Notes: generated from the letters alone by a model not told the origin. A stretch of DNA of 64,000 bases from Neoechinorhynchus agilis (GCA_051530055.1 CM121343.1:558001-622000); one strand, 5' to 3'. Numbered from the stretch's first letter, positions 34,991 to 45,735 are shown. Program-made: numbers and translations.

Positions 34991-35380
34991 ATGCCAGCGG
35001 GACTGCGTTCAACCAAGCACCTGATTCTCTAGTGGAGACTGCCAACAACCTGGCACGGACAACGTCGTCGCTTGAATCTGATAAGAAAGAGAGCTTTGAA
35101 CTCTTGCGACGATAGGTCGATCCAACACAGATTGCTCGGAGTTAGTCAGTTTACACCACTCACTGATTCCCTCTTCAAAATGCCTATCAAGACGATACGT
35201 ATCTTTCAAAATGCGCTGAACTGCGTTTCTGCTTCCCTCATTGGAGTCGAAAAGTGCGGGCAGGGATATGTCTTCAGTTTTCCGGATGCCCAAACGGCCA
35301 GAAGATACAAGCAAAGATGCTTGTCGCCATACTTCTTCTGACAGCTGGAAATTTAAAACTTGCTTGAGACGGTCTTTCAA
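34990..35380 (-). mobile_element. LINE ORF2 C-terminal fragment
   Basis: On the minus strand the frame 35380-35009 reads 'EVWRQASLLVSSGRLGIRKT', then 'SLPALFDSNEGSRNAV', and in a shifted frame 'SGAWLNAVPLASCQ'. From memory of the family, this pattern occurs C-terminal to RT in several invertebrate LINEs; I did not check it by search. It is broken and has no neighbouring RT. Confidence 0.5.
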
Positions 35381-35384
35381 TCTG

Positions 35385-35660
35385 TCATCTATCTTGCGAA
35401 GCTGAACCTTGTGCTTGAAAAACGGACAACGATGCTCTATATGTCCTTCCTAATCAAATGGACATTGTTTGCGATTTTTATGGCTCGTTTGAAGATGTTT
35501 CCTGCAAACCTACAAAGCAGGTTGATAAAAGAGGCTTTGCTCATTGGCATGGAGGACACAATGGAAGGGAACAAGAGCAATCATGCTCTAAGACTTCCAA
35601 CGAGGAATCTCCATGGGTCGTCCGTGCAGGGGTGAGACATCACCTCGGGAATCGACGGTC
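35385..35660 (+). mobile_element. PLE endonuclease C-terminal fragment
   Basis: The frame 35360-35635 contains 'LIKEALLIGMEDTMEGNKSN', which aligns with 'LILEALHIAVSNAMEGNKAN' of the short PLEs. It lacks the GIY and YIG motifs in this frame. A diverged relative of the 2.4-kb and 17.9-kb elements. Confidence 0.5.
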
Positions 35661-35766
35661 CAGCGCACCCGAGTCAAGGCAGCCAACTTAGGTACCCCCA
35701 CCACATCCATTTTTAGGTGCTTGAGAAGGAGGCTGAGGCTTTGAAAATTCGCAATGAAGAGTTCAA

Positions 35767-35966
35767 TAAAGTTCGAGTGTGTTACAATTCGCCATTGAGA
35801 ATAACTTTTAATGTGATTGGTTTATTAAAACTAAAGTATTTGTAATTTTATAATCTCATTGGATGATGTAATTTTTAACAATTCTTTTAAAAATATACAT
35901 TCGTATTAGATTTTTCCCGAGATAACGGTGGGCTGGGTTTTACAATATGTACACAAGCGTTTTCAG
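35767..35966. repeat. 200-bp inverted repeat, right member
   Basis: Reverse complement of 23241-23441. It marks the right end of the 12.7-kb block bounded by inverted repeats. Confidence 0.85.
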
Positions 35967-37293
35967 GAATTTAAACATGCTCTAAAAGATTATAGTAGGG
36001 TACTGTCCAGGTCGGTCAAATGATAACTTGAACTTCTTTAAGTGTATACTATTAATTAAACGAAAATTGATAGAATTAACGGAAGATTTCTAGGAACAAA
36101 TTTCCATGTAAAATTGAATAAATGGAATTTTGATGGACCCTAAACTAGAGGATGGAACCTTACTTCAAATCCGCCGTTTCCATTTTATCCGTGCGTTATA
36201 ATACCTGAGCACGATTAGTGATCTCGCCGTATGAGTGGTGAATAGTTCAATTTCCATCTTGTGATCTGAGCAAGCTTAAGGGCCACGCCCAGATAAAATC
36301 TCTGTCGGTTTCCATTAAATTGTGGATAGGTAGTATAAAGTTCCTCGATATTACGCTTCCAAATTATTTACTTGACTCCTGTTGATTTGCCACTTAAGTA
36401 GGTCGATGCAGTTGTTAGTAAGGGTATTCGTTAGAATGTCACTCCATAAGCTATTTATATGAAATAATCGCGACTTTAAATTGAGATTAAAATATATCCT
36501 ACATAGAGCTAAAATATTAGTTTTTATCATGGAATGAAATTTTCCTTTACGCCTTGAAAACTGAAGCTACAAGGGTTTTTCTCTATATTTTTCTCCGGCG
36601 GTGGGCACACAAAAAAACCCAGAAAAAGCTGCACTTCAATGCACATCTGCAAATTCCAAAGAACTCCTAAGAACCACATTTTCTGTTAGATTAACATTGA
36701 AGAATAAAAATGTACATAAGGCATGGGAAGACCCGTTCCATATCGTCTAAGTTTTCACCGGAAATGATAAATATTTGCATCTTATTTTACAAGAATCAAG
36801 GAATACAAACAATTATGTTTTTGGGATAGAATATGTGCACATTGGTTGTGACATTATGTAAATGAACACAAAGCTTACAAGACTTTGGTAGTGTAAGCCG
36901 AAAGGTAGTAATACAACCAATCGCTGCACGACACCTTCAATCCCTGCCAAAATAGTTCCAAGTTTTAATGAGAATAGATGACCTGATTCGAATTCAAAAT
37001 CGATATGCCGATGGGAAGAGTCACTACAACGAATCCTTACTAATCTCATAAAAAATTACATATTCAAATTTAGGCTACTGTATACAGCCTTAGTAGAAAA
37101 TAGCGAAGCAAGCCATATTGTGGACATTGATAAAAACCCTCTTAGTTCATTTAATATTTAAAAATGTTTTTTGGTAGAATTACGTCAATGGAAATAGAAA
37201 ATTATGTTGTCTTCATAAAGCATAAATTTTCAATTTTATCCAAATCGTTGGCTATTAATGTTTTGAGCTACTGAATTATTTGATAGTTTCTAA
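35967..37293. other. AT-rich intergenic stretch with half of a dispersed repeat
   Basis: No gene is seen. The interval 36980-37131 is repeated directly at 37651-37810 with moderate divergence (shared core tactaatctcataaaaaatt). Nothing else is recognised. Confidence 0.5.
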
Positions 37294-37475
37294 CGAGTGG
37301 TGCAAGATGAGATTTTAACAATACGCAACTGAATTATAGGCACACAGCTCACCAATTTCGGTCAGGGAAATAATGGTTTGCGCTCATTGCAGATAAACGT
37401 ACAGTTATAAGCTTGTACATCCCTCCAGATTCTCAGATACCTCCAGGAGGCGGGATCCCGTCTATAAATTACTGA
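37294..37475 (-). mobile_element. MITE-like element, partial
   Basis: The stretch matches the reverse complement of the right half of the foldback element at 52139-52503: cgagtggtgcaagatgag, then ctgaattatagg, accaatttcggtcaggg, and a cctccaggaggcggga block. Only about half of an element is present. Confidence 0.55.
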
Positions 37476-38229
37476 AATAATTTACTGATTTCGGTTAGTC
37501 CTAACCTTATCAACAATAGTTCCTTAATTTCACCTGTGGAAGGCATTTAATAAGTGATTCGATTTTTTGAGTGGTATGTTGATCAAGTGTTCATATACAT
37601 TTACAATCATTACATGTTCCTTTGTCGTTACTTTGTTGACCCCATTTCTTATGATCTGATTCGAATTTAAAATCGATATGTCGATGGGAAGAGCTACCAC
37701 AACGAACCCTTACTAATCTCATAAAAAATTACATATTCAAATTTACGCTACTGTATATTAGGGCCTTAGTAGAAAATAGCGAAGCGGGTAATATTGCGGA
37801 CATTGCTAGAAACGGGTTTAACGAACACGGAATGGACTACTACTCCCGTTCGAGACGAGTTGTTACATTTGGGTACTTTTGGTCCGAATATTGAAAATGT
37901 TGTATGAGTAATTTTTTAAAGGTTTGCTAAATTTGTGATCAATTGATTATTTTCTAGAGGCCCGAATTCAAGGTAAAAATAATTCCATCGGAAACAATTT
38001 TTATAAAATTACTCATATAAATAAAGAAAAATTTCGAAGAGAAAATCAACTCCGCGTAAACATAAAATCTATTCCGTCATATATCATTGTCTTCGGGGTG
38101 AATTTGATTTTTTGTCGATAGGAGAAAATAAATGAAATTAAGATTTTATTGGATATTTCGATCCACTATCTCGGATCTTCTTCAGTGATTGTTTCCGAAG
38201 AAAAATTCGACAAAACGTTAATTTGAATG
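37476..38229. other. Intergenic stretch, second member of the 150-bp direct repeat
   Basis: It contains 37651-37810, a copy of 36980-37131. The remainder shows no frame or match that I recognise. Confidence 0.45.
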
Positions 38230-38274
38230 TACGTTGGCGAATCCTGTCCACGGTGTTATCGATACTCATTTATT

Positions 38275-38330
38275 AATTGCGAAATATTTCACAAGGTTTT
38301 CCTTGCCTCTTCAGTCGCTATCTAAAAAGG
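38275..38330 (-). ncRNA. Hammerhead-like motif, second PLE family, left arm
   Basis: Minus-strand CTGAAGA (38308-38314), stem CAAGG/CCTTG with loop AAAA, then GAAA (38287-38290), flanked by GCGA and TCGC that can pair. The layout is the same as in the short PLEs, but the stem-II bases are different. Confidence 0.5.
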
Positions 38331-38364
38331 AGACGATATAAACAGCATGCAATTCAAGTCATGT

Positions 38365-38432
38365 CTGGATGTAGCTCAGATCCGCGGGTTTGTTAATACC
38401 CGAAGTGTGGGTGGTTCGATCCGCACACACCT
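38365..38432 (+). ncRNA. tRNA-Asn(GTT)-like sequence in PLE left arm
   Basis: An A-box-like gtagctcaga (38371-38380), an anticodon arm with 5-bp stem cgggt/acccg (38385-38402) enclosing GTT (38392-38394), and a B-box-like ggttcgatcc (38413-38422) occur in tRNA order and spacing. The D arm is short and the anticodon loop has 8 nt. It is therefore a tRNA-derived or decayed tRNA rather than a clean gene. It is antisense to the PLE reading direction. Confidence 0.45.
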
Positions 38433-38552
38433 CCTGCGGTTTGTTGCCGACTAATTGGTTCGTTATACTGCGCAACTTTGGCAGCACCAGAGTGTGGTTT
38501 GATTTGTTACATTCCATCGTCTGATTGCCCCGGATGTGAATGGGCTCAAGAA

Positions 38553-38840
38553 TCAGTATTTTCTTAGATCAGGTTCGCTGGATAAGAATGCTGTTTTTCC
38601 AAAATCCACCTTGTGCTGCGTTGTTTGCTGGTAGTTCGAGATTGCTGAGGGTTTGTCGAAAGTCCTACAAGCAAGCCTGTTTATGCTGCGAGATCCCTTT
38701 CTTGATTCCTTGCATAGTTTGTCAAATGTAGACCTTTGAGCATTCTGCACATGGAATTTTGTAGATCCCTGATTTAATCTCTTGATTGTTTTTCCTCTTG
38801 AGAATACTTGCAATGGATGCGCCCGTTTGTTGTAAATCAA
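38553..38840 (-). pseudogene. PLE GIY-YIG region, left arm
   Basis: In one minus-strand frame the sequence reads 'NNQEIKSGIYKIPCAECSKV' followed by 'YI', a stop, and 'QTMQGIKKGISQHKQA'. This is a GIY-YIG endonuclease with a nonsense codon where the glycine/arginine of YIGQT stands. The same stop is present in the right arm, so it predates the inverted duplication or was homogenised. A long alternative frame (38553-38840) is out of phase. Confidence 0.7.
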
Positions 38841-39070
38841 AAGATATTGAGCGAGGTACTTGAGGCGCCTCAGTTTTCTGGTCGCAGTGTCACTTATGTG
38901 GTGAAAGCCGGTGTATTTGAGGGAGTTGCTTGTGGTATCCTTCTTGCGATGGTCGCTAGGTGTTGCTTTTTTGAAGCCGATTTTGATGGCCCATTCAAGG
39001 AAGCCTCGTGATCAGAGAACTTTGGTGATACTTTGTTTTTCTTCTTCCCAATACCTGCTAGCTGAAGAAA

Positions 39071-39732
39071 TCATCCTGGCCCTCTTGAAGTATAGAACGT
39101 TACCGCTATGATTTTATAGTGGAACGGTTGGTGGTTCGACCAGTGAGGTGGACCCCATGGTATACCTGGCTTACGGTAAAGCTGTGTTTTGATGTTGCCT
39201 TTATCATCGTGTTTTATCCTTGCGTCCAAAAAGGAGATAGCGCCCTCTTCGTTTTCCTGAGTCATTGACCACTGGATGTTGTGATCCTCCATGTTGAGTG
39301 CAATGCTTAAGTCTCCCATGCTTGTTTCATCATCAGTGACTATGAGCACATCGTCAACATAGCCATACCACTTTTTGATGTTGGATTGCTTCTTCAAGTT
39401 GTTTTCCCATTTTCTCATGTAGAGAGCTTCTAGAGTGGGTGCCAGAGGTGAACCCATTGCTACTCCTCGCGTTGTTCATAGAAAACTTGATCGAATTCAA
39501 AAACGGTCTTGCATGTTCACCACTGCAGTAGAGTTATCCACGTTTTATGATCAAGGCGCGGTTCTTCGCATTGATTGTGTACAAGTTCAGCTGCTATGGA
39601 AATTGTTTCTTGGAGTTGAATGTTCATAAATAAGGACGTCACGTCGGCCGTGAAAATTTTGCACTGATCATACTTTTCCAGTCGCATTCGGATTGCAAAG
39701 GAACGACTATCGCAAGAAGAAGGATACCACAA
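39071..39732 (-). CDS. PLE reverse transcriptase core
   Basis: The RT core of a Penelope-like element, which copies its RNA by target-primed reverse transcription. Frame 39732-39517 gives 'CKIFTADVTSLFMNIQLQET', the block with the first catalytic Asp. After a frame change, 39457-39071 reads 'MGSPLAPTLEALYMRKWE', 'KKWYGYVDDVLIVT' with the catalytic YVDD, and 'ISFLDARIKHDDKGN', ending 'QLYRKPG'. The catalytic motifs are intact, but the frame is split and the N-terminal domain is missing, so the copy is defective. It lies in the unique centre of the hairpin. Confidence 0.85.
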
Positions 39733-39829
39733 GCAACTCCCTCAAATACACCGGCTTTCACCACATAAGTGACACTGCGACCAGAAAACTGAGGCGCCTC
39801 AAGTACCTCGCTCCAAATCTTTTGATTTA

Positions 39830-40110
39830 CAACAAACGGGCGCATCCATTGCAAGTATTCTCAAGAGGAAAAACAATCAAGAGATTAAATCAGGGATCTA
39901 CAAAATTCCATGTGCAGAATGCTCAAAGGTCTACATTTGACAAACTATGCAAGGAATCAAGAAAGGGATCTCGCAGCATAAACAGGCTTGCTTGTAGGAC
40001 TTTCGACAAACCCTCAGCAGTCTCGAACTACCAGCAAACAACGCAGCACAAGGTGGATTTTGGAAAAACAGCATTCTTATCCAGCGAACCTGATCTAAGA
40101 AAATACTGAT
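39830..40110 (+). pseudogene. PLE GIY-YIG region, right arm
   Basis: Mirror of 38553-38840: 'GIYKIPCAECSKVYI', stop, 'QTMQGIKKGISQHKQA', then a second stop. A longer frame (39693-40109) on the same strand is out of phase with the endonuclease. Confidence 0.7.
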
Positions 40111-40231
40111 TCTTGAGCCCATTCACATCCGGGGCAATCAGACGATGGAATGTAACAAATCAAACCACACTCTGGTGCTGCCAAAGTTGCGCAGTATAAC
40201 GAACCAATTAGTCGGCAACAAACCGCAGGAG

Positions 40232-40299
40232 GTGTGTGCGGATCGAACCACCCACACTTCGGGTATTAACAAACCCGCGGATCTGAGCTACATCCAGAC
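40232..40299 (-). ncRNA. tRNA-Asn(GTT)-like sequence in PLE right arm
   Basis: Reverse-complement copy of 38365-38432 with the same A-box-like, anticodon and B-box-like segments. Both arm copies keep the GTT loop. Confidence 0.45.
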
Positions 40300-40337
40300 A
40301 TGACTTGAATTGCATGCTGTTTATATCGTCTCCTTTT

Positions 40338-40395
40338 TAGATAGCGACTGAAGAGGCAAGGAAAACCTTGTGAAATATTTCGCAATTAATAAATG
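40338..40395 (+). ncRNA. Hammerhead-like motif, second PLE family, right arm
   Basis: CTGAAGA at 40348-40354, hairpin CAAGG-AAAA-CCTTG, GAAA at 40372-40375, and GCGA/TCGC flanks. Aligned with the short-PLE motif it keeps the core, the stem II position and the following aattaat. Confidence 0.5.
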
Positions 40396-40564
40396 AGTAT
40401 CGATAACACCGTGGACAGGATTCGCCAACGTACAATAAAATCAATTGTCGAAGCCGAGGAGAATAAAAACTTTTTTAATATCAAATAACTGAAAAAATGT
40501 TACCACTATAAAATGGATAAAGAACATAATTCTGACTGGTAATTTTCTAATAATCTATTTTTAA

Positions 40565-43500
40565 GCCCACAAGCTTGTTAGAAATCTTCAAAAGTTCGAA
40601 CCAAGCTTTTGACTGCCATTTTGAATTGTGTTTAAAAGACCAAACAAAACTTTTGACCACTAAAATCTCCAGCAAAGCACTTGACCACTATACGCACCTG
40701 TGTTCAAAAGCCCGAACTAAACTTTTGACTGACATTCTCACTTGTGTTCACAAGTTCGAACTTTTGCCTGACCAGATTGACACATCACCGTGTCAAAAAC
40801 AAACTTTTGACTACCATTTTGACCAGTGTTCAAAAGCTCAAACCAAACTTTTGATTGCCATCTTAACTTGTGTTCAAAAGTTCGAACCAAACTTTTGACT
40901 ACTAAACCCTCGATCCAAGCACTTGACCACTATACTCACCTGTGTTCAAAAGTTCGAACCAAACTTTTGACTACTAAAACCTCGATCCAAGAACTTGACC
41001 ACTATACTCACCTGTGTTCAAAAGTTCGAACAAAATTTTGATTGCCATTATCACCTGTGTTCAAAAGTTCGAACAAAACTTTTGACCACTAGAACCCTGA
41101 GCCGAGCACTTGACTACTACACTCACCAGTGCTCAATATCCCAAACTAAACTTTTGACTACCATTTTGACCAGTGTTCAAAAGCCTAAACCAAACTTTTG
41201 ATTGCCATCTTAACTTGTGTTCAAAAGTTCGAACCAAACTTTTGGCTGCTAAAACCTCGATCCAAGCACTTGACCACTATACTCACCTGTGTTCAAAAGT
41301 TCGAACAAAACTTTTGACTACTAAAACCTGGATCCAAGCATTTGACCACTATACTCACCTGTGTTCAAAAGTTCGAACAAACTTTTGATTGCCATTTTGA
41401 CCAGTGTTCAAAAGCCAAACCAACTTTTGATTCCATCTTAACTTGTGTTCAAAAGTTCGAACAAACTTTTGCTCTAAACCTCGATCCAAGCACTTGACCA
41501 CTATACTCACCTGTGTTCAAAAGTTCGAACAAAATTTTGACTGCCATTATCACCTGTGTTCAAAAGTTCGAACCAAACTTTTGACCACTAAAACCCTGAG
41601 CCGAGCACTTGACCACTACACTCACCTGTGTTCAATATCCCGAACTAAACTTTTGACTACCATTTTGACCAGTGTTCAAAAGCCCAAACCAAACTTTTGA
41701 TTTCCATCTTAACTTGTGTTCAAAAGTTCGAACAAACTTTTGGCTGCTAAAACCTCGATCCAAGCACTTGACCACTATACTCACCTGTGTTCAAAAGTTC
41801 GAACAAAATTTTGACTGACATTCTCACCTGTGTTCAAAAGTTCGAACCAAACTTTTGACCACTAAAACCCTGAGCCGAGCACTTGACCACTACACTCACC
41901 TGTGTTCAATATCCCGAACTAAACTTTTGACTACCATTTTGACCAGTGTTCAAAAGCCCAAACCAAACTTTTGATTGCCATCTTAACTTGTGTTCAAAAG
42001 TTCGAACCAAACTTTTGACCACTAAAACCGTGAGCCGAGCACTTGACCACTACACTCACCTGTGTTCAATATCCCGAACTAAACTTTTGACTACCATTTT
42101 GACCAGTGTTCAAAAGCCCAAACCAAACTTTTGATTGCCATCTTAACTTGTGTTCAAAAGTTCGAACAAACTTTTGGCTGCTAAAACCTCGATCCAAGCA
42201 CTTGACCACTATACTCACCTGTGTTCAAAAGTTCGAACAAAATTTTGACTGACATTCTCACCTGTGTTCAAAAGTTCGAACCAAACTTTTGACCACTAAA
42301 ACCCTGAGCCGAGCACTTGACCACTACACTCACCTGTGTTCAATATCCCGAACTAAACTTTTGACTACCATTTTGACCAGTGTTCAAAAGCCCAAACCAA
42401 ACTTTTGATTGCCATCTTAACTTGTGTTCAAAAGTTCGAACCAAACTTTTGACCACTAAAACCGTGAGCCGAGCACTTGACCACTACACTCACCTGTGTT
42501 CAATATCCCGAACTAAACTTTTGACTACCATTTTGACCAGTGTTCAAAAGCCTAAACCAAACTTTTGATTGCCATCTTAACTTGTGTTCAAAAGTTCGAA
42601 CCAAACTTTTGACTACTAAAACCTCGATCCAAGCACTTGACCACTATACTCACCTGTGTTCAAAAGTTCGAACAAAACTTTTGACTACTAAAACCTGGAT
42701 CCAAGCATTTGACCACTATACTCACCTGTGTTCAAAAGTTCGAACAAACTTTTGATTGCCATTATCACCTGTGTTCAAAAGTTCGAACGAAACTTTTGAC
42801 CACTAAAACCCTGAGCCGAGCACTTGACCACTACACTCACCTGTGTTCAATATCCCGAACTAAACTTTTGACTACCATTTTGACCAGTGTTCAAAAGCCC
42901 AAACCAAACTTTTGATTTCCATCTTAACTTGTGTTCAAAAGTTCGAACAAACTTTTGGCTGCTAAAACCTCGATCCAAGCACTTGACCACTATACTCACC
43001 TGTGTTCAAAAGTTCGAACAAAATTTTGACTGACATTCTCACCTGTGTTCAAAAGTTCGAACCAAACTTTTGACAACTAAAACCCTGAGCCGAGCACTTG
43101 ACCACTACACTCACCTGTGTTCAATATCCCGAACTAAACTTTTGACTACCATTTTGACCAGTGTTCAAAAGCCCAAACCAAACTTTTGATTGCCATCTTA
43201 ACTTGTGTTCAAAAGTTCGAACCAAACTTTTGACCACTAAAACCGTGAGCCGAGCACTTGACCACTACACTCACCTGTGTTCAATATCCCGAACTAAACT
43301 TTTGACTACCATTTTGACCAGTGTTCAAAAGCCCAAACCAAACTTTTGATTTCCATCTTAACTTGTGTTCAAAAGTTCGAACAAACTTTTGGCTGCTAAA
43401 ACCTCGATCCAAGCACTTGACCACTATACTCACCTGTGTTCAAAAGTTCGAACAAAATTTTGACTGACATTCTCACCTGTGTTCAAAAGTTCGAACCAAA

Positions 43501-43612
43501 CTTTTGACCACCAAAAACCCTGAGCCGAGCACTTGACCACTACACTCACCTGTGTTCAATATCCCAAACTAAACTTTTGATTACCATTTTGACCAGTGTT
43601 CAAAGGCCTATT
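40565..43612. repeat. Hairpin-rich satellite array
   Basis: Short variant modules built on gttcaaaagttcgaac and aacttttgac alternate, with spacers such as cactataactcacctgtg and ccctgagccgagcacttgac. Higher-order units repeat: the same 62-codon frame occurs at 41946, 42380 (434 bp apart) and 43161. CAAAAGTT and AACTTTTG flank short loops, so each module can fold into an 8-bp hairpin. The open frames in this array arise from the periodicity and I do not regard them as genes. Confidence 0.9.
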
Positions 43613-43967
43613 TCAAAGTCGATTCAAAAGCGCCAGTGTACAGTTAACAATAACTAATTTTATTCGACGCCGCCAAAGTGCATTATACGAAATGAATCGG
43701 GAAGAATCACATGCGAAGGAACGTAGTAGGTTAGCAATACGGCGCATTGAGGTGGTCTTTCCGTAAATTTATTGGATGTGTATTGCAACTTACAAAATAT
43801 CTTTGATCTGATGGAGTTCAGTGAGGTTGGTTGTTGATATTTGGCTGACGAAGTTGTGAAAAAAAGGTTTTAAATTCCAGTGTTTTTTTAAATCTAAGTT
43901 CGAGTATCAATCTTGACATCGTAGTCTTCTAAAACGTATTGAGTTTAATATATATCCTAATTCATAG
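43613..43967. other. 5' flank of the SENP8-like gene
   Basis: Unique AT-rich sequence between the satellite and the first ATG. It probably contains the promoter, but no defined element is recognised. Confidence 0.35.
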
Positions 43968-44727
43968 ATGGATCGGCCGGTGCTTCATTACAATGGCGTA
44001 ACGCTTACGGGGTCAGATCTTGAGTCGCTTCAGAATGAGTCTGGTTGGTTGACCGATAACATCATCTCGTTCGCGTACACTTTTTTCGAAAATGAAACAT
44101 ATCGCGATTTTAAGGAAGATTTCGAGTTTATTGTACCGTCGGTTGTTCAATTGTTAAAATTGTGTCCTGTAGAAGATCTAAGAGAAATCCTGACCACAAT
44201 GAAGTTGCATGAACAAAATAAGAGGTTTGTGTTTTTTGCGTTATAACAACAAGTCTCCTTGTTGTGGGTGAGTTCACGGAGGTTCGTTGTTTGTAAACAA
44301 TCACGACAATAATAATGGTTCTGGTGGAAGCCATTGGAGTCTTCTTGTCCTTGATACTCACGAATGTACACTTCATTCTTACGACTCTCTCGAAGGAGTT
44401 AATTACGAATACGCCGAGGAGTTTCTTAAACGGCTTCGTAAAGCATTATATGGTAGTAGATTAGAACTCAAAGTCCAGCAATGTCCTCAGCAGAAAAACA
44501 CCTCTGATTGCGGCATATTTGTTATTCTTGTCACTAAGGCTATTTGCGACGAATACAAGCGATTCAAATGCAAAATTGGCAACCAAAGCCACGACGAACA
44601 ATGGGTGCTTCATTTCATGGACGATAAAATCGCTGATATTGTACAAGGTGATGTTCTCGAACAAGGTCGTAAGAGACTCTTCAATATCATCGTAAATCAC
44701 ATGCAACGAAGCCCTCCTCCGCTATGA
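43968..44727 (+). CDS. SENP8: SENP8/NEDP1-like deneddylase, two exons with a 1-nt frame break
   Basis: A C48-family cysteine protease that processes NEDD8 and removes it from cullins. Exon 1 (43968-44224) begins 'MDRPVLHYNGVTLTGSDLES' and includes 'WLTDNIISFAYTFFENETY' and 'QNKR'. Exon 2 has 'GGSHWSLLVLD' (catalytic His), 'LHSYDS' (Asp), and 'QQKNTSDCGIFVI' (Gln and nucleophilic Cys), ending at 44725-44727. A 57-nt intron (44225-44281, GTTTGT...GGAG) joins the exons as 'NKRFVV', but one extra T near 44292 is needed out to enter the frame 'VNNHDNNNGSGGSHW'. Either the copy is mutated, the splice differs, or the base is an assembly error. Total length, near 215-220 aa, agrees with SENP8. The catalytic triad is complete. 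Confidence 0.8.
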
Positions 44728-44835
44728 TTGATCAACTACAAGTCAAAAGTTTAATGGGCCGAAATAGAGATGTTCCTTGGCAGATCTTAATGTGATAATA
44801 ATAGAACTTTGTATAGTTTGATTAGCGGCACAATC

Positions 44836-45110
44836 TCATCGTGTATGTGGCCGTACTCTATAAAATCTCCAGTTTTTCTCACTAATTGCCATTGTGATCA
44901 TTTGTAAACAATCTCTTCCACAGAAAATTTCTTCGTCGTTCGAGTTTGACAAATATATCCCAAAAAAATACTCTCGTTCGGAACGATCTGTACTAGTTGA
45001 GGATACCTCCTGATAGGACAATGAGGTCGCCGAAGTCCTTTTTTGATACATGACTGAAGACTTCCAGTGTGATTGAACGAAATATTTCATTCTTTGATAT
45101 ATAATTTATT
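44836..45110 (-). repeat. Dispersed repeat of unknown class, copy 1
   Basis: On the minus strand 'EIFRSITLEVFSHVSKKDFG' and 'DLIVLSGGILN' match 'EIFRPITLDFFSQLSQKEFG' and 'NIIALSGGILN' at 53467-53600. Similarity covers about 150 bp and fades after it. Neither copy has an intact long frame. The family is not recognised. Confidence 0.45.
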
Positions 45111-45735
45111 CTCCATCTATGTTTTTTATATGCCGGTTAAAAATTAAAAGAATTTATTGATTCCGAAAGTTTTATCAAGTACAAACAAACTTACTATCGG
45201 AATCAATAAATTCCCTTTCTCTTAGCAGTTAAAGTCGTGGCGACCACTCCACTTTGCATGATTAATATTTTTCGGCAAGAACCTTCTGCTGTTTGATAAT
45301 TTTATTTATCCATTTCCGCACACACAATGGTAATTGTGGCGGTTTAACTGCGTCTTTTTTATCTGTGTTTAAAAGTCCAAAAGGTATCCTGATTCTAAGA
45401 TCCTTTAGTACACAATCAATTTCGGTGAGAGGACGGTGGACGTCCCAAATGCCTCCATACCGCGTGATTCAAGTGATATCCAGAATAAGACTTTTTAGTC
45501 GCAAGAAAACTTACAAAAAAGGATTAAGGCAACGATAATAAACTAATTTACGCCAAACCAGTCCCAACGCTGAAGCGGTAAGGAAATCTTCACGGAATTT
45601 TGATGGTAATTTTTCATAATGTTTACAGAATCGTTGAAGGCAAAATTTCTGATTTCAATGTTTAATCATAAAAATCAATTTATTTGAGAAGTTTCGGATG
45701 AACAACCTTGATATTATTGCATACTTGTTTAACTT
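45111..45735. other. Intergenic stretch
   Basis: AT-rich. A short direct/inverted similarity (gaatttattgattccgaaag near 45150 and ctatcggaatcaataaattc near 45193) forms a small hairpin. No gene is recognised. Confidence 0.4.

Larger units (their letters stand above)
38230..40437 (-). mobile_element. Penelope-like element arranged as a hairpin with inverted arms
   Basis: The arms 38230-38965 and 39695-40437 are reverse complements of about 740 bp. Each contains the GIY-YIG region, a tRNA-like sequence and a hammerhead-like motif. The unique centre (38966-39694) carries the RT core on the minus strand. The minus-strand order RT, GIY-YIG, 3' end in the left arm is the normal PLE order, and the right arm is an inverted partial copy at its 5' side. 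Such inverted pseudo-LTR arrangements are known in Penelope-like elements. Confidence 0.85.

Noticed and set aside
37294-37475. A tRNA-like reading of the cctccaggaggcgggatccc stretch
   Set aside because: It matches the MITE family at 52 kb and has no A or B box.
40575-43349. Many 60-110 aa open frames with 'VRTKLLTTKTS' repeats on the plus strand
   Set aside because: They follow the satellite period, recur at 434-bp spacing and have no start or domain; they result from a repeat without stops in one frame.
40565-43612. CRISPR-like array (regular short repeats with spacers)
   Set aside because: The spacers are themselves repeated, the repeats vary in spacing, there are no cas genes and the DNA is animal.
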